A stretch of 64,000 nucleotides of DNA from Capillidium heterosporum (GCA_016630905.1 WBMQ01000005.1:1178001-1242000), one strand, 5' to 3'. Shown: positions 35,038-47,474, counted from the first letter of the stretch. The notes: generated by a model not told the origin, from the letters alone. Numbers and translations are program-made.

Positions 35038-35688
35038 ATGGAGCGATTCAACGAGATCTATTCCAAGCGATTCCTATCTTCTGACAAAGCCATCCAATTC
35101 TGCCAAAGCTTAGCTCGATACTGCGGGTTTGGTGTACGTATCCGCACCAGCAAGCTTTCTACTATCTACTTGGTATGCTCGCGAGAGGGACGTCCTGAAC
35201 CTAAGAACGCCAAGAATGAAGGCAAGAAACGGAACCGCAACTCCGATAGATGTAACTGTGACTGGAGGATCGTGCTATTTGAATCGAATGGGTTGTGGGA
35301 GTTTCGAGCTGGCAAGAAGGTTGAACATAACCACTCTATAGCTATCGACGAGGTTTTTGAGTTGCAGTTCAAGAACGCTAAACTTTCCAACACTACAAAC
35401 CCTAGTGATTACATCCGCTTACCATCTATAGAATCGCTGCTTTTTAATAATACAGCTTGTGCTGTCTCGTCACCTTCCGAACGTAGCACAGTATCGGTAT
35501 CCCCAAGTGAATCCAACGATTCCTTCAATAGCAATACAAACTTGAACCTGAACCAGATGTTTCCTTTAACTAATGCCTTGCCAAAAATTATGAATGGGCA
35601 ATCGACATATCCTGATGATATGCCCAACTTCTGCCAACCTTTTGTGACATCAAATTCCAACTTTTTGCATAATAGCTTTAACAACTGA
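35038..35688 (+). CDS. FAR1-type zinc-finger DNA-binding protein 2
   Basis: 216 residues, single exon, same strand as its paralog 1.6 kb upstream. Residues 1-100 match protein 1 closely: CQSLARYCGFGVRIRTSK, IYLVCSREG, KKRNRNSDRCNCDWRIVL, WEFRAGKKVEHNHS. The C-terminal half is Ser/Asn-rich with RLPSIESLLF, comparable to LPPIDSLFS in protein 1, so the short motif after the DNA-binding domain may be a conserved regulatory peptide. A tandem duplication is likely. Confidence 0.82.
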   Translation: MERFNEIYSKRFLSSDKAIQFCQSLARYCGFGVRIRTSKLSTIYLVCSREGRPEPKNAKNEGKKRNRNSDRCNCDWRIVLFESNGLWEFRAGKKVEHNHSIAIDEVFELQFKNAKLSNTTNPSDYIRLPSIESLLFNNTACAVSSPSERSTVSVSPSESNDSFNSNTNLNLNQMFPLTNALPKIMNGQSTYPDDMPNFCQPFVTSNSNFLHNSFNN

Positions 35689-36693
35689 TAGCTTAGTAAG
35701 ATTGGAGTGTTGGTATATGTCAAGTAATTGTTAGATGGGTCGTTTGTTTTATAATAAGTAGTGTTTTATGTGGTTAATAGTTGGAATAAATTTTCTTTAA
35801 AAGTCGATTCCTATACTGTTTTCTAAGTGATTTGATCTATATTCCGATCAAGTTTGTTGGTTAACCATATGGAAGTTTTCTATAAGAGTGGTTTGTACAG
35901 AGGGATTCCATCCCAATAAACTTCAAAGCTATCGAATATAGGCGCCAACCCTACCAACTAATGTTCAATAGAAATTACAAATATCAGGTAGCAGAAACTT
36001 GTTTCTACCCAAGTTTAGCGACCTATGGTTTGAGAATCGAAACCCTACAAAGTTGATTACAACCCATCCCAAAATATTACGACACCTTTTTAAAAAGATA
36101 CGTTTATAGAGGTAACAAACTTACCTTACTAAACTTAAACATCGAATTGATGCCTACTTATTTAGATGGGAATAGGGGACTTTATGATGCTTATCTAAAT
36201 TTTTACATTTATATAGTTTCAAAAGGTGGGAGGAAATAAGGTGGTTTATTGTTAAAAGGTGGCAAAAGCTAGTTTTACTTTATAAAGTTTGTAAAGTGTT
36301 GCCAACAACTTGACTTGGATATCTTACCCCAAGTTGTACGGGAGTTGTGGGATATACAATAGGTGGCTTCTCCATATATAAGCTTTTAATATATTGTTAG
36401 GAAATTTTACCAAGTCCTATAAAGATAATGGCATAGCTTTACATATCAATTTAGCATATTTTTAAAACTACAAGGGGCTTGGATCTTTTGCAAATCCTTC
36501 CAATTCATTTTGCCAAGTAATTCTAAGTTGCCTATCGGATTAATTCCCACAATTCACCCAATAAGTTCTAAAATTAAGCAATTTTATAGGTCCAATTTAC
36601 CCAAAATCAAATAGCATAACTCAAGTTTCCCATCAACTAAAGGTTGGGAAAAATTGTAACACGTCTCCAACTTGAAAGAAATAAGAAAGCACA
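35689..36693. other. Intergenic, AT-rich
   Basis: 1 kb between FAR1 protein 2 and ARPC5; nothing recognisable. Confidence 0.5.
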
Positions 36694-37294
36694 ATGTCCT
36701 TTCGTCAAATCGATATCGATGCTTTAGAAGCCAACCGTTGGGTAGATACCAGTATCCCAGTTGCCGACACCCAGCAAATTCAACTTGAGGTAACTCAACG
36801 TAGTAGTGAAGTGCGTCAACTCCTCTCCAAGTATTCTTATTTCAAATAGCTCAACTCACATTTTTATTGTAGAAGTAACTACCTACAAGCACTCAAAAAG
36901 TCCTTAGAACAGCCACCTTACGGTTGCCAAGATGAAGAGTTGAAGGTAGCTTATTTCTTGAATTTTTTATAATGTTTTTTATATGCAGAACAAGAATCTG
37001 TCTACCGTTATGGAAGTTTTGGGTTCGTTCAAAAGCCAAGAGGTTGCCGAAGCTATTGGCCAGCTCAACGATGAAGAAAGTGACTTGGTTATGAAGTATG
37101 TTTATAGGGCTATGGCTTACCCTGCTATATTTAATTGTTCGGTCGCTTTAGTCTGGCATGAGAAGGTAAATTTTATTTAACTTGGTTTTATTTTCTATTT
37201 GGAAGAGATACTGATGGTTATTTTTTGATAGCTGGTAGAAGCTAATGGATTAGGTTCTATTGTAAGAGTTCAGAACGATCGTAGAACTGTCTAA
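36694..37294 (+). CDS. ARPC5: Arp2/3 complex subunit 5 (ARPC5/p16)
   Basis: Four exons (36694-36830, 36873-36945, 36989-37165, 37232-37294) give 149 residues, matching the family length. Recognisable parts are the N-terminal FRQIDIDALEANRWVD, ALKKSLEQPPYG, the helix VMEVLGSFKSQEVAEAIGQL, DLVMKYVYRAM, WHEKLVEANGLGSIVRV and the invariant C-terminus RRTV. The subunit tethers Arp2 to the Arp2/3 complex, which nucleates branched actin at endocytic patches. All junctions keep the frame. Confidence 0.95.
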
Positions 37295-38151
37295 GTCCCT
37301 AATAAACTTAGTTTTGTTTTCTATATGTGGTGTATTGATAGCTGCATGTTAGCTAGGTAGTTCTATTGAGTTGAAGTTGCTATTTTCTCACTTGCCATCT
37401 GGTTTAATAGTAGTAGGCATTTTATGAATTGCATGTGCTGTTTTACTATTGAGCTAATACATGGTTTTTGCTATTAACCTACCAATATATAATAGTCAAA
37501 TATCTAGCTTTTATTTTATGCATCTTCGAATACAATAAAGTTCAAGACCTTGAATCGGAGCTAAGGTCTTTAAGAAAATCTGCACTGTTCTCATCTTTAG
37601 ACGAAGGCTAATAAACAGTGCTATCTTTTTCTAGTTGAAGACTGCTAGCATATTAAAATATCCCTTATAATGGTATATAGTACTAGGTTATATAAAGCTT
37701 TTATAAAGTTGATCAAAGCCGACGATATAGTTAAAATTTTGAAAGTATGCTTTAGATATAATATCGTTTCAATTATTTCTACAGTTTAAGCTATCAAAAA
37801 CAATATATTGCGATAAACATAGTGTAAATTTAACTTTTTCAAAGATATGATGTTTAATTTTACTATTTGGCCATCTATTCAAAAAGTCTATTCTAGTCAC
37901 CATTCTTTTAAACTCATTTTATATTTCTAGCTAGTTTCCGATTTAATAAATAAATTGTGCTAATTTTTCTTTGAGAATACCTTATAATTTAGTTAGGAAC
38001 GGTTCAAAAGTTAGTTTGTCATTTCAAGAAGCTTTGAGGATAAAGGCCATTTCTGTAAAATTGACCTGAGAATCAATTTATCCAACTTGAACTCCACCAG
38101 CTCGGTTTATTAGCACTAGTCCAAGGAAACGATTCATCAGCAGTTTAAGGG
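37295..38151. other. Intergenic, AT-rich
   Basis: About 860 bp, no gene seen. Confidence 0.5.
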
Positions 38152-40883
38152 ATGCGACAAAATAAACCCAATCCGTGGCACAACCGACCCAACTTCGAAG
38201 ATATAACAGAACTATTCATAAAGGCAACCAATGGTAGTTTATTTCATAAATGTTTTACTATGTAATTCTTTTTTCATATTCAGAACTTTGTTAGTTTTAT
38301 ATAGTGTTGTCAATTAAACCACAATTGGCCAATTTGTTAATAATGTTAAATTTAGAGTTAGAGATTGGAGAGATGCTGCATACTGATACCTTCAGTTTAA
38401 TCGATGCCATGTCCGTCATCGAGGTATCTAGTTCTTTATTACAGAGGGTAATTTTGTACATTGAATTTAGATTATGGACCCAAAGATGGATACCGGTATG
38501 CAATTGACCACTTCTAATGGAGAATTTTTAAAGCTGGATACTCCACCCTACGATGTAACCGAACCTATCTCGGTAAACGAACTGGTAGGAGTTATGGACC
38601 AACTATTTTGCAGCGAGGTATTTGATTTTAAAGCTAGTGTTTTAACAAATTCTAAAGTTAACTTGGTATTCTGGCTACTCACTATCCCAAACTATATATA
38701 CTTGCCATTACATTTACAACATCAGCCAAGTTCCTGGAAATTTAGATATCGACGATTTATTGAGGTTAAGATTGAATGGCAACGTATCAACTATCCAGCC
38801 GTTACATATTCTTAAGACGTACGTCATAGCCGTCATTAAATGTTCCCAACTTATCTGGTCCGAGATGCGTAGGAGGCAGGTATACGAGGAGGAGGACTTT
38901 TCCACCAACTTCAAGGGCCTTTCCTTCTACGTAGAGGAGACAATAGTTGATTCCACCAACCTATTGTCGCAAAGTATTGAAAAGATCCAGCGCCAACTAG
39001 CATCATTGAATAGTTTAAAAGAGACAGAGAACCACGAAGAGTCGATCTTATTATGGAAAGGAGTGGTACATCGACTACAGGCGAGGAAGTTTTACTTGGA
39101 AGCACTCAACGCCCTATCGGTACCTTTATGTTCCAGTTACCAATTAGCCAAGTATAACCTGGAGAAAACGTTGGCTTATTTCAAGGGGACAGCAAACGAC
39201 CCAATTCCACTTATACAGCAATTGAGTCTCAGTGTCAATATCGATTCGGCATTCGACCCACGTATCCTGAGAACTTTACATACCAGCGCACCTCCCCGTC
39301 CCGTTAACATGATCAACTTTAACATTGCGACCTCTAATTTCTGTTCCTTACTGGAAGAGCTAAGTACAGTATGCATTAGCCCTCAGTACCCCACCTGCTA
39401 CGACCTGAGTCAGTTCTTTAGAGCGTTCGCCTCCAAATTCCCTGATGCTTCTCCAATCTCCAGGTCCTGGCTGCATTCCAGTCTGTGCCACGAGAAGCGC
39501 TACTTTGGTAGGGAGGACTTGGCTAAGCTAGGTCTACAACAGCTGTATTGGTTCCTCCCTTACCTAGGAGCCTTTGTCACCAACAGCGAGACCTATCTAG
39601 CAGTCCGGTTCCGACCCGCTTTCAACAAGTTCGACACATTAATATCGATGCTATCCCAGTTCTACCTACAAATCTACTGCTTGGCTTCCAAAAATAAATC
39701 ACGGAGGCGTAGATCACGCTCCAAACTGTTTCCCGTACTGAATTTGATGTACGGTCAGTTAGATTCGATAACCAAGTCCATGCAACCCTTCTTTATCTTC
39801 TTGAACGAAATTAGACAAGGCACCTCTCTTGTGGACCCGGGAACACCGAGCGGAGTTTCGATTAACCATACCAAAATTGGAGAGTGGGGTAATAACGGTA
39901 GCTATGATCCAAGGTACGACTACCAGGATATTGGACATTCGAATCCCAGCAGTCGGACCAGCTCCATAACCGACCCTGTTGATGCCGATCGGGCAGATGT
40001 GGAGGTTCAATTGACCTGGCCGCGTACAATCAAAGACCTACTCATGCGAGAGCAGCTATCTATGATGACCCAACTACTGACTGAAGGCTTCCATCTAAAT
40101 TTATACTCGAAACATGAGTGGCCACTCGTCTACCACTACCTGTTCTACCTCTTCCATCACCAATCTCAGTTCTACGCTAGACTGTTAGATATTACTGACG
40201 ATGTAGAAGGACACCAAATGCATGCAATGCTCAAGGACTTCCATTTTGGGTTATCCAACAGCCCTACCGACTTCGAACCCACTGTCGACCAGATTTTAAC
40301 CGTCGAAGGGGTGATTGCCTTCACCATGTATCATGTCGCCAAGTCGAGTTACTATCTACTGCTGCTGCTGATACAGAACAAGCTTCATCCACCCATCAAT
40401 CAGATGGAAGCCCCCGGAGGGATGCCGATCCGCAGTGGCAGTTCCATCCTTGATGACGCCTACAACTCTGCTATCGATCATGAGGCACGGTACCGGAACC
40501 GGTTCAAGGTTTTTGAAAGTCTGAAAGAGCCTATATTCCTTGACTACCCAACTATATTGGAGCACTACCAATCGACTGTCGCCTTAAGTGACCCTGGGGG
40601 CTTGATGTTGAGCTGTAGACACCACCTACAGGCAGCCTTTACTTTTGCTAGTACATTGACTGGATTAGCTTACAGCCGGCCCTGCCTCTTCGGTGGTAGG
40701 ATGTTGCCTAACCACTGTAGGTTGGAACTGGATAAGTTGTCGGTCGCCATCTGCGCCAACTTAGCTTTCTTCAACCAGTGGCAGTGTCACCACCTCACCT
40801 TCGAGGGTGGGACCCAAAAGTTCAAGCTACGAGGGACTGAACTCTCAAGTTTAAGTTGGATCCTGCAGCCGATACTGGAATAA
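38152..40883 (+). CDS. NAA35: NatC N-acetyltransferase auxiliary subunit NAA35/MAK10
   Basis: Best model has four exons (38152-38233, 38356-38423, 38471-38617, 38658-40883), 840 residues. The N-terminal half has the family hallmarks: FEDITELFIKAT, ELEIGEMLHTDTFSLIDAMS, MDPKMDTGM, GVMDQLFCSELTWYSGYSLS and FEEEDF-like YEEEDFSTNFKG. NAA35 anchors the catalytic NAA30 to ribosomes and is needed for acetylation of Met-Leu/Ile/Phe N-termini. The acceptor of intron 1 is uncertain: an alternative at 38304 would add 17 residues, but the one used joins the two conserved motifs directly. The 2.2 kb last exon has no frame break. Confidence 0.92.
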
Positions 40884-41685
40884 GCTTAGTTTGAGGGCGA
40901 AATATAATTATTTTTTGGAAATAGCTAATTGATGAGTTGGATACGGTAGTTGATAGATTAGCTTTTTGAAAGGAGGTGATGCTTCTTTACATTTTCGCTT
41001 TTTTGGCTTCTAATAAATGTTGGGTTGTTAGCTTTTTGAGTTGGTAAGGTATTTGTATATATTAGTTTATTTCTGTTTATTGTTAAATGGTACTATCTTA
41101 TCAGTATAAAGCGATCGTGTGGATTATAGTAGCATAGAAAACTATATAATGGAATTTTGATAAAGTGAATAGTATATTAAAAGCAACTATATTGAATTAA
41201 GATGGTTGTCATTTACTTGAACTAATATAGTTTAGTTTAAATCGAGTAACTCATCTGCCATTAATATACGGAAATCTATAGATTTTAAACTATATGGTCG
41301 TTAGCCTCAAGATAGCGATAAGGCTATGAAACCTCAGTAGTATTCGGTCAAAATGTATTGTTAAGTTATTAAGATTATAAACAAATGTAAAAAATGAACT
41401 TATTTTTAAACCAGTTTCGAAAGCAATATATATTACCTTGCATCAAAGCACCAAACATCTAAAGCATTTAATGCCTGAAGTTCAACAAGCTTCCTAACAA
41501 AGGTATAAAACTATAAGCTAGACATCGGAAGGTAAAAAGCTCTTCACAAATAGGTTTAAAGGAGAGCTATAAACCTATGTCTTCAACTTCAACTCCACAA
41601 CCGCGTTTAAAACTGGAATCACTCGCTCTATTTTACCGATTCTATAACAATAGGATAAGTATCAAATTTACATATGCTAAGAAAG
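40884..41685. other. Intergenic, AT-rich
   Basis: About 800 bp between convergent genes; no feature seen. Confidence 0.5.
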
Positions 41686-42041
41686 TTACTTCTTTGATGC
41701 TGCCTCCTTGTCATCGGTAAGTTCCAATTCCACCTCCACTTGAAAATTTTCCAGCAACTTTATATTTTCCACCAAACTTACAAGTTTGGATATGTAGTTA
41801 CTTCTACTAGTCAAGTTTAAAACGACTTTCTCTTTAGACTAGATAAAATGAACTGAATATTAAAATTTCAAATTAAATTAACCTGAATTAAGTTTTTGAC
41901 CTTTTCGATGTAGACATCCAAGGAATGGTGTTTAGTTACTTGAAGTTTGACTTCGAATGGGGTTTCTTCCTTCAACTGTTTCAACTGAGGTTCAAGCTCA
42001 TCGTCTTTGGGTGAATCTACTTCGATGGGTCGTTTGCTCAT
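41686..42041 (-). CDS. Small hypothetical protein, possibly Alba-like
   Basis: Two exons (42041-41883 and 41838-41686) spliced over a 44-nt intron give 103 residues. Charged N-terminus (MSKRPIEVDSPKDDELEP), then alternating strands and helices: FEVKLQVTKHHSLDVYIEKV, KVVLNLTSRSNYISKLVSLV, NFQVEVELELTDDKE. The beta-alpha-beta-alpha-beta look and the Ser-Asn segment before the second helix resemble the Alba fold of RNase P/MRP subunits POP6/POP7, but this rests on pattern only. It shares a 121-bp divergent promoter with the mitochondrial methionyl-tRNA synthetase, which would fit an RNA-related role. Family unproven. Confidence 0.6.
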
Positions 42042-42162
42042 CTTTTAAAAAAGTTTTAGTTGTTCAAAAAGTTTATGACGCTAAAGTAAAATTTTCAAGT
42101 CCCAAGTTCTTAAATTCTTGAGACAAAAAGTAAGAACTTCAACCTTTACCAACAACTTCACT

Positions 42163-43894
42163 ATGCTGATGCTTAGAGCCCATGTAAGGAGGCTTCCAAC
42201 TCAAAGAGCATTTGCCTCAATTCAACGTAGAGCTTTCAGTTTATTTAAAGAAGATACAATCAATGAGTCCAAAAACTACTTTGTGACTACTCCCATCTAC
42301 TACGTCAACGCCGGTAACCCTAAACCTCTATTTACTAATACTAAAGTTAAAGGACAGCACCCCACTTAGGCCACTACTACTCAACCTTACTAGCTGACAG
42401 CCAATTGCGTTTCCAAAAGTTGCTAGGGGCGACGCAACCTCTGCTATCTACCGGATGTGACGAACATGGCTTGAAGGTAGCTCAAACAGCAGCCAACAAC
42501 AATCTGAGCCCTCAGAAGTTATGTGATCTCAACAGCAAACTATTTGAAGATCTAAGCGCCAAGATAGGTGTCGATACCGATCACCTCAAGTTTATAAGGA
42601 CAACCGATTCTGCTCATAAAGAAGTAGTTCAGTCGATATGGCGTAAATTGGATGCAGCTGGTTATATTGAAAAATCTACTTACAGTGGATGGTATGCAAC
42701 TTCTGACGAAGCCTTCTATACCGATGTAGAAGTCGAGTTAGACCCAAAAACCCAGGAGCATTTCTGCAAAGCTACCGGCTCCAAAGTGGAATATCTAACC
42801 GAACCTACCTACAACTTCAAATTGAGTCTGTTCCAAGATAGGCTGTTGGACTTTTATGAAGCAAACCCAGATTGTAAGCTATAGTTTTTATCTGTATAAG
42901 TGTTAATTTTCAATTTTCAATTTGTATTTCTGTAGTTATCGTACCTAAGACCCGCTTTAACGAAATATTAAAGAAGGTCCAATCGGGCTTGATGGACTTG
43001 TCGATATCTCGACCCTCATCCCGAGTAAATTGGGGAATCCCAGTCCCCAACGACCCCTCCCAGACCATCTACGTGTGGTTGGATGCCCTATTCAACTACC
43101 TATCGGTGACTTCCTACCCAACCTCCAACCTGCACTTTCCGCCCAATTTGCAAGTTATCGGTAAAGATATTCTCACTTTCCACTGCATCTACTGGCCCGC
43201 CTTCCTGATGGCAGCCAAACTTCCTCTCCCCAATCAGATCTTAGCACACGGCCATTGGACGGTTGCTGGACGTAAGATGTCCAAGAGCTTAGGCAACGGA
43301 ATCGACCCCAACCTGCTGGTAGAATCCTTTGGTATAGACGCAGTCAGGTACTACTTATTAGCTAATGGCAATCCAACCGACGACAACGACTTCTCTATCG
43401 ATACGTTGAAAGTCAAATGGGATAAGGAGTTGGCTGGCATGCTTGGCAACCTAGTTAACCGAGTTACTTCACCCAAACTCAACCCCGATCAAGTCGTCAT
43501 CCAAGTAGAAATCGACCCTTACTTTAGACGTAGATTAGAAGCTTCAAAGCAAGTATACAAGCAGGCTATGCTGGAGTTAAGCTGCAATCGAGCCATCAAC
43601 GTCATCAACGAACTGCTAACAGAAGCCAACAAGCACCTCCAGGATACGCAACCTTGGAAATTGGACCCGGAGTCGCAGGTACGCCAACAGATCCTAGCTA
43701 CTGTATTTGAGCTGTTGCGATTTGTAGGCATTATGCTCAAGCCCGTCATTCCTGACAAGGCGGAGCAGGTATTGGATCGTATCCAGGTACCTGATGATCG
43801 TAGAAGCTATTTAGACTTAGAAGTTGGAAAAGGGTGGAGTTCCAATGCCAAGTTGGATAAGTCAAATGCAATACTGTTTCCTAGGATTGGATAA
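42163..43894 (+). CDS. MSM1: Mitochondrial methionyl-tRNA synthetase
   Basis: Three exons (42163-42313, 42358-42873, 42936-43894), 541 residues. The class I catalytic core shows FVTTPIYYVNAAPHLGH (HIGH motif, assembled across the first intron), STGCDEHGLKV, YSGWYATSDEAFYTD, VWLDALFNY, GKDILTFHCIYWPA and RKMSKSLGNGID (KMSKS). The first intron contains a consensus branch site TACTAAT. Short length, no C-terminal tRNA-binding extension and an Arg-rich N-terminus (MLMLRAHVRRLPTQRAF) indicate the mitochondrial enzyme. An in-frame Met at 42118 is a possible but less target-like start. The enzyme charges mitochondrial tRNA-Met. Confidence 0.94.
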
Positions 43895-44800
43895 GTAGTC
43901 TTTTAGTAAGTTTGGATCAAAGTTGTGGACCTGATCATCGATTACTCAACGAGGTAAAGAATTAGATTTTGAACTTTTTGTCTACATATTTTGATGTAAG
44001 TACTTTGGTTTTAATTGTAGTTTTCAAACTTAAGATAAAATGATACAAGGAATCGGTATCATTTCTGAGGCCTTTTATTTTGACAAAATGATACGCAAGT
44101 GTCTTAGCTTAAGGCACATTATTTATAAAACATTTCAATTTCAAAGCTAGATCCAAGTCTTGATAGCAAAGACAGCTGCTTCAGTTGCCTTTAACAGCCG
44201 ATGATTCTGCATTCCAACTTTCAGTTTATGTTTCACATTCGAAACATCTGTCCATGTCAATATATACTAGTGATTAACTGAAACTATTCAAAATTTAATT
44301 TGGCTTATTTTGTACTACACATGCTTTTTATTTTAAAAATGCAAGTTTATCAGCTCTATCTTGTTTTTATAAAATAGCTAATTACAAAGCTCGTTATTGA
44401 TAACCATCATCACTTAACAATTATAATAAGTGTGTCTATAGAAAAACTAAATATAAAAAACTATATCATAGTACTGGATTTTTTTGAGAAAGTTAAATAT
44501 GTCAAACTGTTAGTTATATTTAATAGGTTTACAATCCACTCATTAGAATATTAATAACCAACCTTCTATCTATGGGGTTGGTGCGATAAAATATACATCA
44601 CTACACTGGTATATATTAAACAAAACTATATATATAGATAAGATCAAGCTTTAATGAACTAAATTAATTTGAAAAATGAAAGAGTAGAAAAAACATATAA
44701 CCTATATATTTATTGTAAAAAAATAAAATAGTCCGTGCAACAGCTTATCAAGCTAGACCATCGGAACCCTTGGAAACTTTGAACAGCTGTGGGTATAGGT
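43895..44800. other. Intergenic, AT-rich
   Basis: About 900 bp between convergent genes, very AT-rich; nothing recognisable. Confidence 0.5.
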
Positions 44801-45580
44801 CTATTTTGAACTAGCATTGAAACGCTCCATCCTACGCTTCAACTTCTCCTCTTCAGTCAGACCTTTGATCTGCTTAAAGGCCAATTTTGTTTCTTCAAAA
44901 GGGAGAGGGGTTGGTTCTTTAGCCTTGGTTGACGCATCCTTCTGTTTTTTGGAGGCTTCTTCGTGGCCCTTGAGTAAGGTGTTGAAGTCCTGCTTGTGGA
45001 TGGGGCGGGCGCGCTTCTCCCTCTCCTTGCGGTTCCCACCCTCTGCATCCTTAGCTTTGGTCTTGGAGTCGGTAGTTATCTTGTGCAGATCATCTTGGCT
45101 CGGTTTGGGCAGCCCAAAGCGTTCAGCTCGTTTAACTAAACGCTGGTACTCCTCCTCTTTGGTTAAGTTGGTTTTCGCGGTGAACTTTTTGGCTTCAGAT
45201 TCACCACTTGTTTCTGGCTTGGTGTCAGGTTGTGCCTCTACTTTAGGTTGGGTTGCATCGGCAACAGCTGGTTGTTCTACCTCCGCTTTTTCTGAAGGTT
45301 TTGAGGGTTCCACCTCCTTTTCAACTGTTGTCTCCTCCTTACCTACATCACTAATATCATCTAAAGGTTCGGTTAGTAAAGCCTCATCATTTAAGTCAAA
45401 TTCTTCCTTGCTTATTGAGCCTAAGTCAGATTCAATGAAATCTAATATACGCTGAATAAGATCATCCTTCTTACCGTCCACTGCAATTTCGTTCTTCTTA
45501 CATAACTCCTTGAGCTCTGGGATCTTTAAAGCTTTAAGGCTATCTTTATCGTAAGTATGAATGTCGTTTACTTGAACCAT
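44801..45580 (-). CDS. THO1: SAP-domain mRNA biogenesis protein, THO1/SARNP-like
   Basis: 259 residues from MVQVNDIH; a Met 14 codons further upstream (45622) is possible. Residues about 10-45 are a SAP domain (LKALKIPELKELCKKNEI, KKDDLIQRILDFIE). A long Glu/Lys/Ala/Thr-rich acidic linker follows. The C-terminus has EEEYQRLVKRAERFGLP and LTEEEKLKRRMERFN, the paired R-x-x-R-F-G/N motifs of Tho1/SARNP that bind the DEAD-box helicase Sub2/UAP56. The family functions in mRNP assembly and export in the nucleus. Single exon, no frame break. Confidence 0.88.
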   Translation of the reverse strand: MVQVNDIHTYDKDSLKALKIPELKELCKKNEIAVDGKKDDLIQRILDFIESDLGSISKEEFDLNDEALLTEPLDDISDVGKEETTVEKEVEPSKPSEKAEVEQPAVADATQPKVEAQPDTKPETSGESEAKKFTAKTNLTKEEEYQRLVKRAERFGLPKPSQDDLHKITTDSKTKAKDAEGGNRKEREKRARPIHKQDFNTLLKGHEEASKKQKDASTKAKEPTPLPFEETKLAFKQIKGLTEEEKLKRRMERFNASSK

Positions 45581-45899
45581 CTTGAAAGACGTAGATTCAA
45601 AATTTTTGGTCGAGCTGTACAACGTCGTGTGAAGATTATAAATTATGCCAATTGGCTAGCCAATAAGTATTCAATATTTGCAAATTGGTTGGCCCTTGGG
45701 GAAACTTGGAGCAATTATTAGAACTCAGGCTTATTGCACATTACTTTACAAAAGTGAAAATAGTTGAATCTCCAAATTTGCAAGATTTTATTGTGTAAAT
45801 TTAAATCTTTATGAAACCCCTAAAGATTTTTACTAAAAGTTCAACTTGATTTTTAACACAACTCTTTTATAGTTGAAATAACAACTTTACTAAGAAGCC
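45581..45899. other. Divergent promoter region
   Basis: 319 bp between the start codons of the THO1-like gene (minus) and the ataxin-10 gene (plus). No motif recognised. Confidence 0.45.
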
Positions 45900-47474
45900 A
45901 TGAATGAAACTAGTGCTCGACTAATAGATTCTCTAGATGACCTAAGTGCTATTATGCTTAGCAACACTGAAGTAAATTCACCATTTAATACATTTCAATT
46001 AAAATTTATAGCTATCCGATAATGAAAAAGAGAATATGGTTGATAATACCAAGAAAATGAGAAAAGATGTCACAACTATTGTTATTGAAAATACGAATTT
46101 GCTACATAAGTTAACAACTACCTTTGTAATATGGATTGATTTCTACGGAACTAAGCAAGAAGACAGGTACAATATATATTATATCCTAAATTTAATTCTA
46201 TTTATTTAGTCAACTTCTATTATTAGGAAATTACTTACTACAATCTATAAACAATCTCATTCTATCTCATCAAGACTCTCTGGTCAGATTTTCCGAATTA
46301 TTCAACATAAACGACGAGTTTATTGTAAGTTTAAAGTAATTGATTTTTATCTATAAAGTATTTATTTTCTTTATAGAGAATTAGTTGCCAAAAGCTTCGA
46401 ACACAAAATTATAGACACCTTGATAGTTTTGTTGTTGAACTTCGCTTCCAATAAGCCAGAGTTTAGGTAACTTTTCTTTGGGAAAGTTTATTGATGTAGT
46501 TATTTTCAAGTCGACAGCTATATCTAACCGAAAATGGGAATGAGATACTACTAACGATGTTAAAGATATTTCCGTCCATAAAAGAAGAAAGTACAAAAAA
46601 CCTACTGTAAGTTATAATGTCTTGCTTTTAATTAATAAGTATCTAGTGAAGGTTTGTTTAGTAAATTAACTGATGAAGGATTGATATCTGTAAGTACGTT
46701 TCCTCCAAGGTAAGCCTTATCTTTCTAGAAATACTTTGCTTATTATTAAAGTGATGAAGGATACGTGCATTATACCGAATTTCAAATGGAACTTATCCAA
46801 CTTTATCAGCTCAACAAACTAAAGCTTGGGGATACCATTCTTTATGATCGATGGGTAAAGAATACAATTCATTTGTCTGGCCAAATTGGCACGCTTCTAT
46901 CTAAAAAGGAGACTGTTGATAAAGATATCCAAACTCGATTCAACCTCCAACTTGATTTAGTCAACTATCTATTTGTTGAAGATCAGATACGATTGGGATT
47001 GGAGCAGCTGAAGAACCTCCTAAGTTTCCTACAGATACTTGATACCAGCCTTTATAAAGATATCAAAGTTGAAGGATGCTAATACCAACCTTGAGCTCGA
47101 CTTTCTAAGTACTAAAGTTAAATTGATCGACTCCATCAACTTTACTGTCTTCTACCAACCATCACTTCAAGATAAGGTAATATAAACTCACTAGATCAAC
47201 TATGTAACTAATTGTGTAGGTTCGGGATTTAGGTTACCTACCTCTACTGTTCAACATGTTAAACTATGACGAACGCAACCCCTATATAAAGGAACATGCT
47301 ACCTTTTTGATCAAGAACCTGACTGAAACAAACATTGAAAATCAACAGTTTATTGCCAGCCTGAAGGCCATCGAACCAGTTCAGAATGAAGTTATGGAAG
47401 AGCTGAATTTGAAAGTCCAGTTGGGTCCAGATGGCAAACCAAAGGTAAAGAAACAAAATGGAATAGAAAAGTAA
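45900..47474 (+). CDS. CTR86: Ataxin-10/CTR86-family armadillo-like protein, frame broken twice
   Basis: About eight small exons starting MNETSARLIDSLDDL. The C-terminal ataxin-10 domain is clear: VRDLGYLPLLFNMLNYDERN, NPYIKEHATFLIKNLTE and NIENQQFIASLKAI match the family NPFIxEWAIxxIRNLTExNxxNQ. The upstream helices (LLLLGNYLLQSINNLILSHQ, NGNEILLTMLKIFPSIKEES) fit the superhelical repeats. Function is poorly known: cytokinesis and neuronal survival in animals, growth in yeast. Splicing works except at two places where one extra base must be ignored: 46377, just after an acceptor (A before GAATTAGTT), and about 47083, where GGATGCTAATACC needs a +1 step to link VEG to ANTNLELDF. Confidence 0.75.
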
